A DNA stretch of 64,000 nucleotides, taken from Dryococelus australis. Its lineage: Eukaryota > Arthropoda > Insecta > Phasmatodea > Phasmatidae. Of the stretch, positions 11,731 to 23,832 are shown piece after piece. The position numbers and the translations under genes are program-made. The notes under the pieces are model-generated. The model was not told the DNA's origin, made no database searches, and saw nothing but the letters and a program-made list of their open reading frames with translations. The stretch's first letter is position 1. Each line of letters starts with the position of its first letter. The stretch spans positions 208,252,709 through 208,316,708 of the forward strand of contig CM057009.1 in NCBI GenBank assembly GCA_029891345.1, given 5' to 3'.

Positions 11731-11829
11731 TACTGAAGCAATAAAAAATTTTTTATTATTTATTTTTAATTTGAGTAAGAAATCTGAGTACATAATGAAA
11801 ATCTAAGCAAAAAGGAAATTCGAAGTTCA

Positions 11830-12015
11830 CTGAATCGTGAAGTACCTTCGGCTAGGAAATACCTTGTCGAGTTAACGGTGCTTGAGCGCATGCATGCATA
11901 CACACCCACATCACCACAGTCCACTAGTCCTCTTGCTACAGTCCATTAGCACTCTGTACCATGCCAACAACTTAAATTACCTGCCCACTGATTGTGGTGG
12001 TGTGCCACCACATCA
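11830..12015 (-). mobile_element. Partial 3' LTR of Gypsy fragment A
   Basis: On the minus strand a purine tract, CAGAGGGGGG, directly precedes TGATGTGGTGGCACACC at 12015. This is the polypurine-tract/LTR junction expected just after an integrase gene. The LTR can be followed to roughly 11830 and its distal end is not defined. No 5' LTR was found, so the element is truncated. Confidence 0.55.
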
Positions 12016-12042
12016 CCCCCCTCTGCCAGTGATGGACCCATA

Positions 12043-13395
12043 TCATGAAAAACCACCCTGAAGGCGGTCGGGAAAGCTGACGTGTCGACTGGACCTTATA
12101 GCTGGTGGAAGAGGCAGAGGTTTGCTGTCGGTGACCTGGGGAGTTATAGGTCTCTCCAGTCCTGTGGCTGGAATGGGTGTGGCAGGATCGTCGGGCAGAT
12201 CTTCATTTGTGGTGTATGCCAGCTTGAGGCAATCGATACAGACTGTGACCTGTCTGCCATTCATCTGGAGGGTTTCAGTCTTAGATGTCCGATGCATCAC
12301 TGGGAAGGGGCCTTCATTAGGAGGCTGAAGACATTCCTTTAGTACTCCACGATGGATGAAAACTTATGTTGTGTTTGTTAGCTCCTTGAAGACAAATGAC
12401 TTTTGTTCACTATGCTGAGAGCCACCAACAGGTCAAAGGTCTCTGAAGTGTTGCCGTAACTCTTTGATAAGACCTGTGGCATCCATATATTGAGAACTGG
12501 GGGAAGCTACCGGGAATTCTCCACGCAGCTGTAGTGGTTGCCCATACCCATACACCATGTCAGAAGAAGATGTGTGCATGTCCTCCCTCTAGGCTGCTCT
12601 GATTCCCAAGAATATGGTGGGCAAAATGTTCACCCAGTGCTCTGTCATGTGGCAACGTATGGCCGCCTTGAGCTGCAGATGCATGCACTCGAGCGTGCCA
12701 TTAGCCGCAGGATGGAATGTTGCGGACCTCAAAAGAGCCATGCCTGTCAGTTTGCCGAGACCTTGAAAAGTGTAAATTCGAACTGCCTACCCTGATCAGT
12801 GGTAATCTGTAGTGGCGTGCCAAAGCAAGCTATCCAAGTGGTTAAGAACGCTCGGGTCACTGTTGATGCTTCAATGTTCTCCACGGGCACTACTTCTGGC
12901 TACCTGGTGAAGGCAGTCAACGATCATAATGCAGTAGCGGAAGCCATGCAAAATGGGCATGGGACCAACTAGGTCAACCTGGACATGGTTGAAATGAGCA
13001 GAAGGTGGCAGAAATGAGCCCAGTGGTGATGAGATATGCTGAGAAATTTTTGCACACTGACATGGAAGGCAGGAACGTACCCATTGCTGGCAGTCAGACT
13101 TAACTGACTGCCATTCAAAGCATTGAGTGACTAACCTGGTAGTAGCTTTGATGCCTGGGTGCGCCAGCTGATGGACCACATTAAAGGGCTCTCTGGTAAA
13201 ATGGTGTAGTGATATAAGGTCGTGCGGTTGGGTTGGAGACATTGCAGTAGACCTCGAATGGTAACTCTTGCGGGTTAACTTCCGTATCTGCAGGCCAGAA
13301 TCCTTCCACAGGAACTGCTTTAATTCTTCATTCGCTGTCTGTGAAGCAGCAAGAGTCTGGTAATCGATTGTTGTACCGCCTGTCCATCCACACAA
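12043..13395 (-). pseudogene. Gypsy (Metaviridae-type) integrase, 3' part of pol
   Basis: Read from 13395 downward. The frame 12871-13395 carries the HHCC zinc-binding region (VHQLAHPG, then C..C spaced as SCLPCQC) and the start of the catalytic core (HVQVDLVGPMP, first Asp). 12300-12870 continues in other frames with TTDQGRQFE (second Asp) and an LGEHFAHHILG-like block. 12043-12300 is the C-terminal domain, with GRQVTVCIDCLKLAY and an RHVSFPDR tail. Pol stops about 28 bp before the polypurine tract. Frameshifts and stops make it dead. The upstream RT and protease are absent beyond 13395. It is antisense to TBCD. Confidence 0.85.
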
Positions 13396-13586
13396 TAATC
13401 AAAATAAACATAACAATATTTACATAATCCTTGGCATAAAACACATGATATTGGCCTTAAAACATACTTAAAACCCTGGTCCCCAAAACAACAATTAAAT
13501 AGGGCATAAGAAAAGGACATAAGAAACCTGGAAGTGAACATATTACGCTAGACGGTAGAAGGTCAAAGACAATGAAATATATAATA

Positions 13587-15074
13587 CAGTAAAAGCCTGA
13601 TATATAACGCAGCTGTTGGGAGACATTACTCAGACCTGCGTTATAGCTTTCCGTGCTATTCCAGGAGTGGCCGAGTACAGAAGCCAAAAAGAAGCCAGTG
13701 TTCTAATGTGGCGTGTCACCTATCTGTCAAACACGGAGCAAGTGTTGTTATTTACCGCCTTACCTCATCAAACATTTAGCCCCTTGCTATCGGACCTTAA
13801 TTTTTTTAATCTGCATCACTGGACTTGACAGCACACAAGGGAGAGAAATAGAAGAGAAATGCGCTGTGATTAAGGGTCACATGCATTCAAGCAAGAATAA
13901 CTAAAAAATACGGCATTTTCCAGACAAAGGATGTACTTATTCCACCAAGGGCAGTGTGTATAAGGCCCCCACCCCCCCCCGCAACTGGGTATGGAATGGG
14001 AGGACATAAGAATTAGATATACTCACGTCCAAAGGTAGATTGCACGCTTGCACTGCATATGGGATCTATCAGTGCCTCACGAGTTGCGAAACATGTCGCT
14101 TGCCTGTCTGATTTGTATTTTACAAAGGAAAACTAAAACAAAAAAAAAGCTAATTATTTGTGGTATGCAAAGAAAGACTACTTTTCTGCATTAAGCCTTG
14201 TCCAAAATAGCTTGTACGCTCAGAATTTTTTTTTTCCGAAAATAGGAAGACATTCCGCATAGCCGGTATATATACATTATAATGAAAGTGTCTACATCAT
14301 AATTATAATGATTACATATAACTTTACTCCATAGGAGATTAATTAAAACCTTCAAATGACTTCAAAGCATGAATTTTGAGGCGTGCCTCATATTTCGGAA
14401 TTTTTTTTTTGAAAATAGGAAGACATACTGCATAGCCTCGTGCTTGTGCCTAGATTGTCGGGGCTGGGCAGCTGTCGGTTGGTCGCTACAAGATTATTTT
14501 GGCGGGCGGCAGCGAGACTGCTGCCGCCACTGCCGTTGTTACAGGACCGGTTCAATTCGTAACAACTGCCCGGTATTGGGAAAACATGCTGATTGATGTG
14601 ATTCAAGTTAATGTGTTGAATTTCTATGAAACTTTTGGTGGCATATTGGCCTCTGCACTGGCATGATGAGGCCCGCAATGTTTACGGGAATATATAAATT
14701 TAGTTCGGCCTATTTGAAATATTAATTATCCCGAATTTTTCATCAAAAATTTCTGACGTGGCATATACACGCACGTGGCTTACTTGTCAATATCGTAATA
14801 TAAGAACACATTTATTTGCATATACGGAAAACCATACAATATTGGCTATAACGAATCAGTAAAATAGATCTCTGCTCTGAAAGAAGGCAGAACGTGCACC
14901 CGCTCCCTCCGCCTCATACATCCATGTCGCCGACTCACAACCACCCGCCGACAGACCACAGGCTTACCTGACTGCACACTTTCCACTTATTTATTCAGTC
15001 TGGAGGACATAAATTGCCCTGCGGTATAACCGAAACTACGGTATACTCGGCCACGGTATTCCGGGTTTCCACTG
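13587..15074. mobile_element. Pogo/Tigger-like non-autonomous element, ~1.49 kb
   Basis: The left end, TA|CAGTAAAAGCCTGATATATAACG (13587), matches imperfectly the inverted right end, CAGTGGAAACCCGGAATACCG (read in from 15074). Both ends abut TA dinucleotides, the target of Tc1/mariner-pogo transposases. No transposase is recognised inside; the open frames at 13616-13904 and 14369-14678 have no motif. An internal direct repeat (CGGAATTTTTTTTT..GAAAATAGGAAGACAT.C.GCATAGCC) occurs near 14223 and again near 14396. A run of C lies near 13970. Confidence 0.5.
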
Positions 15075-15149
15075 TACTTAGTTAACCAAAATATTTCGTA
15101 ATGGTGGTTAATCAAAACCAGGGAATTTTTGCCACAAAATTTTGTTTAT

Positions 15150-16945
15150 ATATATAATAATAATAATTATTATTATTAATCAGCTATATCAATCCCTATT
15201 TTCAGGATGCAGCCTCTTTAAGCCAGATGAGCTACACTTTACAATTTGCTGTCACATAGGTTGTTTCTAATTCCTTCCAGGCTAATCGTTCTTGTGCAAT
15301 GCTCTTCCAGTTCACACCTACTACTCTTTAAATATCTCTGTCCCAGTGATCTGGAAGTCTTCCTCTGGATCTTTTCATGTCTCTTGGCATCCAACCCATC
15401 ACTGCCGTTGTCTGTCATAATTTCTTCGAGCAGTATGTCCAGTTCACTGCCACTTTAGAGTCTTCACTTTTTCTAAGATGTCCCTGACTTTAGTTACTGA
15501 TCGAATGTAGTCAGCTCTCTTCCTATCTCTTTTTGTAAACCCACGCATTGCTCTTTCCATACCTGTATAGGCAGTTCTCAGTTTTTGCTTTGCTTGACAT
15601 TTCAGGGTCCCAAGTCTGACAAGCATATGCGAGGACAGGTAATACACATTGATCAATACCTGCTTTTTAAGGTACACTGGCTTGTTTGATTTGAAAAGTA
15701 TGGAATTTCTTCCATATACTGTACAGCCTAATTTTATACGTCGATAGGTCTCGGGCATCGAGTCGCCATTCATATTGATTAGTTGACCAAGGTAGATGTA
15801 TTGTTCTACAGTCTCAATGTCATTGGTGACCACCTTGTCTTTTGCTACCCATTTATTTTGCATGATTTTAGTTTTAGAGAGGTTTATTTTAAGGCCTAAT
15901 TCTCTGCATACTATCTCTAGCTCATTTAACAGTTGTTTAAGTTCTTCCAAACTGTTTGAGAGTAAAACTATGTTATCAGCAAATCGTAGATTATTAAGAC
16001 TTCTTCCATTTACGCTTAATCATCTGTTTTGCCACTCAAATTTTGACAGCCATTTCTAGTAACTCTGTAAATAACTTGGGTGATATGGAGTTACCTTGTT
16101 TCAACCCTCTTTCAACAGAAAACGCTCTGGTAGCTCCAGCAATGTTTAAAAAGGCAGTAGAGGTGCTGTAGATGTTATGCAACATTTTGACTTAACCTGG
16201 AGTCACACCTTCTTTCAGAAAGGCCTGCATAGCAGCTCAGTGGTGAGCTGAATCAAAGGCTTTTTCAAAATCAATGAAAGCCAAACAAAGGGGCATTGGA
16301 TATTAATTCACACAGCTTATTACATCATGGATGACTTGGATATGATCTATTGTGCTGAATCCTGGTCTGAAGCCAGCCTTTTCTATTGGTTTCGCTGTAT
16401 CCAAGGTAGAACTGATGCAATTATGGATGACCTTAGTGAACACTTTGTAAATGATGGGCAGTAGACTGATAGGGCGGTAATTCCTTATGTCGTACAGGCT
16501 ACCTTTCTTGGGAAGCAACACAATCATTGCTTTGTTCCAGCTGGATGGAATATTTTTCTCTTTGAGGCATTGCGTAAATATCTTAGCTAGATGTCTGTAA
16601 GTTTCTTCCTCGGTGAGCTGAAGAACATTAATGGATAAGCCTTCATAGCCACTAGCTCTCCCAGTTTTCATTCCATGCACTGCTCTTTTAATTTCTGATG
16701 GGAGGACTTCAGGAAGTGGTAGGTCTGGTTGATTCTGGTAGATTTCCATCTTGTTTTCTATATAGGGTCTGGTAAAAGTTTATGATGTGGTCCAACACTG
16801 CAGCTTTGTCTATAATACGTTTATTTTCATCATCTAAGGCTATTATCTGTTTCCTTCCAATCATAAGTCTTTGCTTCGCTTTTTTGTAGCTTTCTTGTTT
16901 TCTATGACAGATTTAACCAGATTGTCGTAATATTTCTTGATGTCA
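15150..16945 (-). pseudogene. RTE-clade non-LTR retrotransposon, 5'-truncated
   Basis: Read from 16945 downward. The RT N-terminal linker is at 16945-16750. 16749-16303 is open and shows fingers and palm motifs in RTE style: MKTGRASGYEGLS, IPSSWNKAMIVLLPKKGS, NYRPISLLPIIYKVFTK and EKAGFRPGFST. After a stop-rich stretch, the catalytic box at about 15965 reads FADN where FADD is expected. 15950-15444 is open with GLKINLSKTKIM and YLGQLIN, then the thumb and tail (RKRADYIRS, VRDILEKVKTLKWQ). The 3' end carries TAA/ATT repeats (15153-15178), as RTE elements often do. The endonuclease is missing. It is antisense to TBCD and inactive (lost catalytic Asp, stops). Confidence 0.85.
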
Positions 16946-16950
16946 TCCAC

Positions 16951-16951
<1 letters not shown>

Positions 16952-16999
<48 letters not shown>

Positions 17000-17215
17000 C
17001 ACCAGAGCAAAACTAGACTTGAAATTAGAAGACATGTGGATGTGGTTGTGTGGTAACGATCACACGTAAGAATTTATTTATATTTCCTTTTTGTTGTATC
17101 TTTTCATTTATTTTATATCACATTGCCCAAAACGAAACAGAACATATGCAAATATTTTCCTTATATCATAGTATGGGGAAAAACTTATTAATGCCCTAAC
17201 AGAAAACATTTAACA

Positions 17216-17257
<42 letters not shown>

Positions 17258-17290
17258 CATCATGATCATCATCATCATCATCATCATCAC
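16952..17290. repeat. Microsatellites (TA)n, (CA)n, (TTA)n, (ATC)n
   Basis: (TA)n at about 16955-16989, immediately followed by (AC)n to 17001. (TTA)n runs at about 17218-17257, leading straight into a CAT/ATC tract to about 17290. The TA tract adjoins the 5' truncation point of the RTE element. Confidence 0.9.
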
Positions 17291-18640
17291 TTCCGGCTTT
17301 AAGGATTTAAATAGCAAAATCAGACAGAGCATCACCTAGTATTTTTAACATTATCCTCGAGTGTGCAAAACTTGCATTAAGTATAAAACCCACAAAATAA
17401 ACAGATTATTATCATAGCATGAAATCAACAAATACTGTTAAAAAAAACAAGAAATATCAAACCATTTTGGAATTGTCAAGTACCTGGGTTTCAACTAATG
17501 TGGAGGTGCACCCCTTACAGCATATCGTACTATTTGTTTACATTAGTTATCATAACAAAAGTTTACTATAACCGTTAAAAGAGGAACAATTTTAAACTCA
17601 TAAGTGCGGCAGATTTACTAGGATTCTTGGTATAAACAAAACAAATTATTTTTAATAGTCATATTCCTTATATTATGTCAAAAGAGAGTTCCGTTACTTT
17701 GGCAGAAAAAAAACACAAAACTGAATAGTTCTTAGTGACTTAGCTGACATTGAGTGCATAGGATGCAGAGAAGAAAGGTAGAGGGTTTCCCCACACAGAA
17801 CTGGCTGCGTCTGCCTGGGCGCAACCATCGGACGAAAACAGGAAACTTAAGGCATACTGTAGTACAGCATTCTCGCGGAGAACAACTCCCGAATCATACC
17901 AGAAACTCTGGCAAACTCAAGGACCCTCACACTAAAAGAAAGGCATTCAAAAAATTTAATAACCCAAATAAGTTCACGAGCGAACATTTAGGAAATATTA
18001 AGGCTGTACTCACCAAGAAAGGAAAAAAAAATCCAGACATGATGATAATTTGAAGCACCAGGCTTGACAAGAAAAGAATAAAATCTACCACGCACAGAAA
18101 ATCTTGGCCCTACTCTACGTGATGCATGATGTGTTTTGAAAGAAAAGAAAACCCAAAAAAACTATGTCCCGGCAAGGGACCATCACGGCCGCAACCCGCT
18201 GTAACACCATCATGGTGGCAACAAGCCAAGAAGAAAAGTGAAGTGAAAAGAAGAAGAGAGGCACGTCACCGCAGGAAACAACATTGCAACGAAAAAGAAA
18301 ATAGCCTACTAAAAGGTTCCACTGTCGCCACTAGGTTTTGCAGAAGGTCCACAAGAGCCAAAAGCAAAGCATACGTTAGAGAAACTGGCCAATTTACAAG
18401 GGATCGAAAGGACGTTTTGATATGAAGTCATGTGCCAAGCACGTGATCACTCGAGGAATTTGCGAACACAGCCACACCAGAAACCAAGTATGGAAGGGAG
18501 TAGGGACAGACGTGAAAGACAATATTCTGTGGACGATGCAGTGTACATCCGTTGGTATGAAAAACAATGGGATGAAAAGTCCACCTGGAAGCCTTCATAC
18601 GAGTCTGAGAGTGAAGCATTAGAAGTACTAAATTTCTGAA
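17291..18640 (+). other. A-rich block with three Lys/Arg-rich open frames
   Basis: Open frames at 17754-18053 (99 codons), 18126-18425 (99) and 18430-18639 (69) follow one another on the + strand and are very rich in Lys and Arg. The last ends in VDDAVYIRWYEKQWDEKSTW followed by KPSYESES. That resembles either the small beta-barrel at the C-terminus of a retroelement integrase or a chromodomain (aromatic residues around D-E-x-S-T-W). No catalytic domain was found beside it. The + strand is markedly A-rich, like the sense strand of a retroelement. Identity unresolved; it is probably a mobile-element relic. Confidence 0.3.
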
Positions 18641-20820
18641 CAGGAATAAATATAAAACTTATAGGAAAATCATCCAAAAGCAAGGATATATAAATAAAAT
18701 CATATATATGGCCAAATAGAACAAACATCAAAATTTATAAATATTTAACAACATAAAAATTGGCAGAAATAAGTGTCTGTCTGACCACCATACTTCCATT
18801 ATGAATTACATGACTCTTACGTAATTTAAACTGGAAGTAAAACAAATATTTACTGGACAGATAGACTTCAAAGGTTAACTATCTGAATCTCAAATAATTA
18901 AAATGAGAATCAAGTATTTAATTATCACACTAATTAAAGTAATCAAGCTCTAAAGACAATAATTAAAATTCTCGCAATTGTTAAGAACTGAAAAGTAAGA
19001 TCAAGTTCTCAAAACAGATAAAAATTAATTTAATTAGGAGTGACATAAATAGTTATAAAATTTGCAATAGCAGAAAATTATGTTTCCAAAATAGATTTCA
19101 AATTGCTCATATCAGCGACACCATAATACATTTAATTGTAGCATATATAAAAACTGTAGTGTGATAGTTTAATAATAGAAGTGCCTCATATAAAATTACA
19201 GTGTCATGCCATAAAACGGCACACAATCCTGCCCTGAAAGCCCTCCCATGGGTCTTAACCTAGACCACATGCCAAAACCAGAACTTTAACTGAACAAAAT
19301 TGAACTGACGGAAATCAAAATAAAATGTGCCTTGTAAAAATGTACATAAACGACAAAAGACAAACGTTAATCAAGACTAAAAGTTTCTTTAAAAAATAAC
19401 ACTCAATAACAAATGCGAAATGACAACTAACAAATGACAGCCCAAATATAAAAGTGGCTTGCAAAATTCACAAATAAAGACAGATCAATCATGGAGGTAC
19501 AAGTACCCAGGACCACCAGTCAAAAACCAAACAAGCGAACCCTACCAGAAGCAGTTGGAAACAGGGTGACCTGCCCCAAAGCCAACACTGAGAAAGCAGC
19601 TACCTTGGCGAAACCTACACTGCAGGCCACTCCCACCAGCGAATAGCCATCAAAACTAAAACAGAATAAAAAACAAACAATACCACCGAAATAGAAGAGA
19701 AACCTGAAAGAAAAATTTAGTAAACAATCTAAATTTTTCAAACAGAGAAGACTCTATACAAAAACAAATGAGATAGATAAGACCTACAGATAACAACACA
19801 AGTAAACGAAACACACTCAGGTAGCACTCTAATTTTGAAAGAATAAATAAATAATCTCATTAAATTAAAAAAAAATGTAAAATTACTTCACCCAAAATAA
19901 ATTTTAATGTTTTAAAATTAAAAATCATTGAATAAAAAACTAGATTTTAGGCATGGAGCACTGCACCTTACAATGTGTACCATTCAGTTAACAAAATAAG
20001 GGGTCGTCTCATTCAGGCAGCTGCCACAAATGGTCTGGTCATGTGGTGGCACGCCCACAGAGGACATCCCTTAAGTCATGTGGCGACATGCGCACCCTCA
20101 GCGGACCATTTAAAACCTGGTCACCACCTCAAAAAGCCCTTAAAATCTGTGTGGCATCTGGATGTCTGTTAGTTTACATAAACAATAATAAATAAAGCAA
20201 ATCAATGGGAAAATTACATTAAGCTAATTATTTTTATAAAAAAAAATTGAGTATACCAAAATTTGTATAACCACAAAAGGAAACCAATAATTCAATTAAA
20301 ACAACACCAAAAGCATTTATTGAACAAGAATAAAAATAAGATGATTCAAATTAATATCTTGTCTGTGACAAAAGGAAATAAAACCCATAAAATAAACACG
20401 AGCCAGGCAAGAGACTTGTTTTAAGAAACTATACTTCATTATATAAATAGAATGGGTCAGGAAGTGTGGCACACTTAAATAAAAATAAAAAATTCAAATC
20501 AAAATTAATATCAATTATGATATTTAATGAAATAATTGTGCTTCTAACACTTTTAAATTACCCAACACTGTGACACTAGAAAACTTGAGCGCCGCCATGT
20601 TATGACACAGTGAACGAAAACACATTGCTAAATCTTACGTGACTGAAAATAAACAACAAAATGCAATATAAAATATCACAATAGCGATTTTTTACAAACT
20701 TATTATTTACAGGTCAGCCAGTCTAAAAATTTTCACTGACCAAATAATCTACTGTATCAGTCACTACTGCCTATTCGAAGACTTAAGAAAGGAAATATGA
20801 TAATTTACCTCATTTATTCT
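18641..20820. other. A-rich intronic DNA, no gene recognised
   Basis: The + strand stays strongly A-rich, then switches to T-rich where the minus-strand Gypsy element starts. Open frames at 19520-19741 (-) and 19975-20172 (+) show no motif. It may be the untranslated part of the unidentified element at 17.3-18.6 kb. Confidence 0.35.
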
Positions 20821-20829
20821 GTACACATC

Positions 20830-21949
20830 ATTACCTATTTCCTCCTCGATCTCGTATGGTTCTTCATATAATAAAAAGAATTTATGAAATTCTTTATGCT
20901 CTGCAGATGATAGACTTTAATTCTGCCCTATCACCTTGTCCCCCTCCTTTTACACTTTGGGGTTATTTTTCCTATCACATCTTTCTTTTCTCTTGGCAGC
21001 CTTTAAAAATAACCTTCCTCATCACTCTTTGAACTTACTGCAAAATCTGTGTGTACTTGTGGTGGAAACTTACCAACTTAGTTAACTGTGATTCTGGCTG
21101 CTGTGCCCTAATTAACTCAATAAGTGTATAGCTTGTGCTATCGTGGTGCACATTATTCAAAAGGTGTTTAATTTCTATTACCTTTCCTACCCATGAACTA
21201 TGATTCTCATGGCAGAAAACTCTAAATAACCCCCCACCATTTCCCTCATCTCTTTCTCGGTGGGATTTTATGAAGGATGGTACACAGAGGTATATCCTAC
21301 ATGTATTCCTGGCATATTCTCAAGTGCTACTCTCCACTTTCTACTTGTAAACAATATTCCATTATCCCTTCTTAGACATTCCTACCCTGACAACATATTT
21401 ATCAGTAATTTTTTTGTTAACTGCTTTAGCAGAATCCTGTCTCAATGGCTACAGTTTTACAAATTTTTGAAAGAAACATCCAAAATTACTAATAATTATT
21501 TCATACCTTGGTGCCCAGCTGGCATTGAACCAAACAAGTCCATAGTCACTACCTCAAAAGGTTCTGTGGCTAACACATGTTGCATAGTCCCATTACTCTT
21601 TAGGTTAGGCACTTTCGTTAATGCACACAAAAGGTATTCTTTTGATACAATTAGCTACTCTACGATGAATATTTCTGACCTAACAAAATTCTTGAATGAA
21701 TTTAACTGTTTTAATAATTCCACAATGGCCACATTCTTCATGTGCTTTTACACATAATTCATCTGACAAGTTATCAGGAATACATAAAACCCATTGCTCT
21801 TTCCCTATTTTTTTCCTTCTAAATAATATTCCATTTTGGATAGCAAATAAGTCCAATATTATTTTCCTACAATTTTCTGATTTTAATTCTTCTAAAACTT
21901 TTGTATATTTTTCATCTCTGGCTCTTTGTGGTTTCAACTGACCTACCAA
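20830..21949 (-). pseudogene. Gypsy element B: integrase region
   Basis: Read from 21949 downward. The frame 21680-21949 holds the zinc-binding HHCC start (AHEECGHCGIIKT). Below 21680, in other frames with several stops, the core has an EVVTMDLFG-type first-Asp block (about 21550), an RDNG second-Asp block (about 21370), and a YHPS block preceding the catalytic Glu region (about 21270). The C-terminal part fades out near 20830. The + strand open frame 21260-21757 is the mirror of this region. It follows RT and RNase H in normal Gypsy order. Confidence 0.75.
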
Positions 21950-22206
21950 TCCTCGGTGTAATGCTACTTGTTTTTTAGATGCCCTGAGAAAAACTCTTTG
22001 TCCAAATTTCTATCCTTACCTAGGCTCCAGGATAAAGTATCTGTTACTATTTGCTTTTTACCTGGCACATGTTGTATATTCAAATCATATTTCTGTAATG
22101 CTAAAATCCACTTAGTTATTCATCCTTGCAATCATTTCCATGACCTTAAATGGCATAATGCCTTATGGTGAGTGTGAACTTTTGTTGGTTTACCAAAAAT
22201 GTAAGT

Positions 22207-23250
22207 TCAAAATTTTGATGTTGCAAAAGCCAAACTCAGTAACTCCTTTTCTGTTACAGTATAGTATAGCTCGGCTGTATTGAGAGCTCTGCTAGCAAAA
22301 GCTATTGTTTTCTGTTCCCAATCCTTGTATTGACAAAGTACTGCTGCTAAAGCATTGTCAGAAGCATCACAAGCAATGTATACCTTCTGGTCTAACTTCG
22401 GATGATGTAAGATAACAGCTGATGGTAACTTTTCTTTCAATTTCTCAAATGCTTGCTGTTGCTCTATTCCCCAAACCCAAGTCTTTCCTTTCTGTATTAA
22501 TTCTGTCAATGGGGAACAAATTTGACTAATGTTTGCTATGTATCTTCTAAAAAAATTAAAAAGAACCTACTAAACTCTAAAGGTGTTTCCTATTTGAAGG
22601 CACTGGATAATTTGATATAGCTTTCACTTTCTCTGGATCAATCTTTATTCCCTGGGGAGTGACAACATTGCAGAGGAAATGAATTTCCTCCTCCAGAAAT
22701 TCCGACGTATCCAAATTAGCTGTCAATCCCGAATAATGTAATCTCTTTAGAACCATTTGTAACTGTAAACAATGCTCATTGTATTCTCTAGAAGCAATTA
22801 ATATATCATCCACATACAAACTGAAACATTTATCCCAAATGGGAGATGTGTAAAACAATATTATGTTCCTTGTACTTTAAATGCAGTATATTTCATACTT
22901 TCTTCCTTTAACAGAATTTGCCAACAAGAAGCGACCGGGTAGATTTTTGAAAAATACTTGACAGCCTTCAAATTTTTGCTATTATTCCTCCTTGGGTGTA
23001 GGTGCTTCCCTGTCTGGTTTAATTTTTTTTCATCTAAGCAGAGTCTCACATTCCCATATTTCTTTTTTACTACTACTAAAGGGTTAGAATACTCTGAAGT
23101 GTGCCTTTCAATTGCTTGACACACTACCAATTTCCTTGTTTACTACAGGTCAAACTGCATATGGTAAAGGTTTGTGTTCTTTTACTACCAGCTCACATTT
23201 ATACTTTTTGTTTAGTCTGGAAACTTCGAAAAAACCTGTTTTCTGACTCT
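22207..23250 (-). pseudogene. Gypsy element B: reverse transcriptase and RNase H
   Basis: Three frames in order. 23130-22861: RT fingers (IERHTSEYSNPLVVVKKK, VRLCLDEKKLN). 22858-22577: palm with an intact YVDDILIAS catalytic box and a thumb start (FLCNVVTPQGIKIDPEKV). 22509-22207: RNase H (W..EQQQAFEKLKEKL, CDASDNALAAVL, IAFASRALNTAE, YTVTEKELL). Frameshifts between the frames and stops make it inactive, although the YVDD aspartates survive. It is antisense to TBCD and belongs with the protease and gag upstream (23.4-25.5 kb) and the integrase downstream. Confidence 0.9.
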
Positions 23251-23382
23251 AGAACATAAATTGATCATACCTGCTCTAAAATATAATTGAGCATACCTGC
23301 CATCTCGGAGGCGTTAATACACTGTGAAATGATATCTGTGTTGTCATCACCTTCGGTTGCTTCAACTATCAATCTATGACAA

Positions 23383-23806
23383 TCATATATAATTTTGTCT
23401 TTTCCTTGCCAAATAGTCCCGAAGTATCCCTAGCTGTATTGGTTTTCTACTCCTTTGTTCATCACAAAATTGTATTACTGTTTCACGCCCCATTAATTGT
23501 ATTGTTTTATTTGCGTAATTAATAATAGCCTGATATTGTCTCAACCAATCAGACCCTATTACTGCAGCTATACTCAGTCCCTTTACCACCAAAAAACTTA
23601 TCCAAAAACACTGCTGCCCAAATGTTATTTTTATCATTACCTTTTTTCTTTTCTTTTTCATTTCTGACCCCTGTTGTTCTCACTATAGTTATATTTGAAA
23701 CTGCCATACTAGGTAAATCTGACGAAATTTCTCTGATAGTGTTTTCACATTGTTTTAACATTGCAGTAACTTCACTGCCAGAATCAATTAGTATGGGTAA
23801 CATCAT
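23383..23806 (-). pseudogene. Gypsy element B: aspartic protease
   Basis: The frame 23806-23549 begins with the retropepsin active-site motif LIDSGSEVTAM (DSG variant). The overlapping frame 23661-23383 carries the C-terminal IGSDWL block equivalent to the family's I-L-G motif. The two pieces are in different frames, so a frameshift lies between them. Position between gag and RT is as expected. Confidence 0.75.
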
Positions 23807-23832
23807 CTGTCCTTCCCCTGTGACTGTCCCTA

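Noticed and set aside
17217..17290. Short regular repeats as a CRISPR-like array
   Set aside because: Plain trinucleotide microsatellites without spacers.
21260..21757. 165-codon + strand open frame
   Set aside because: Lies opposite recognisable, stop-broken integrase text of Gypsy B; no independent similarity.
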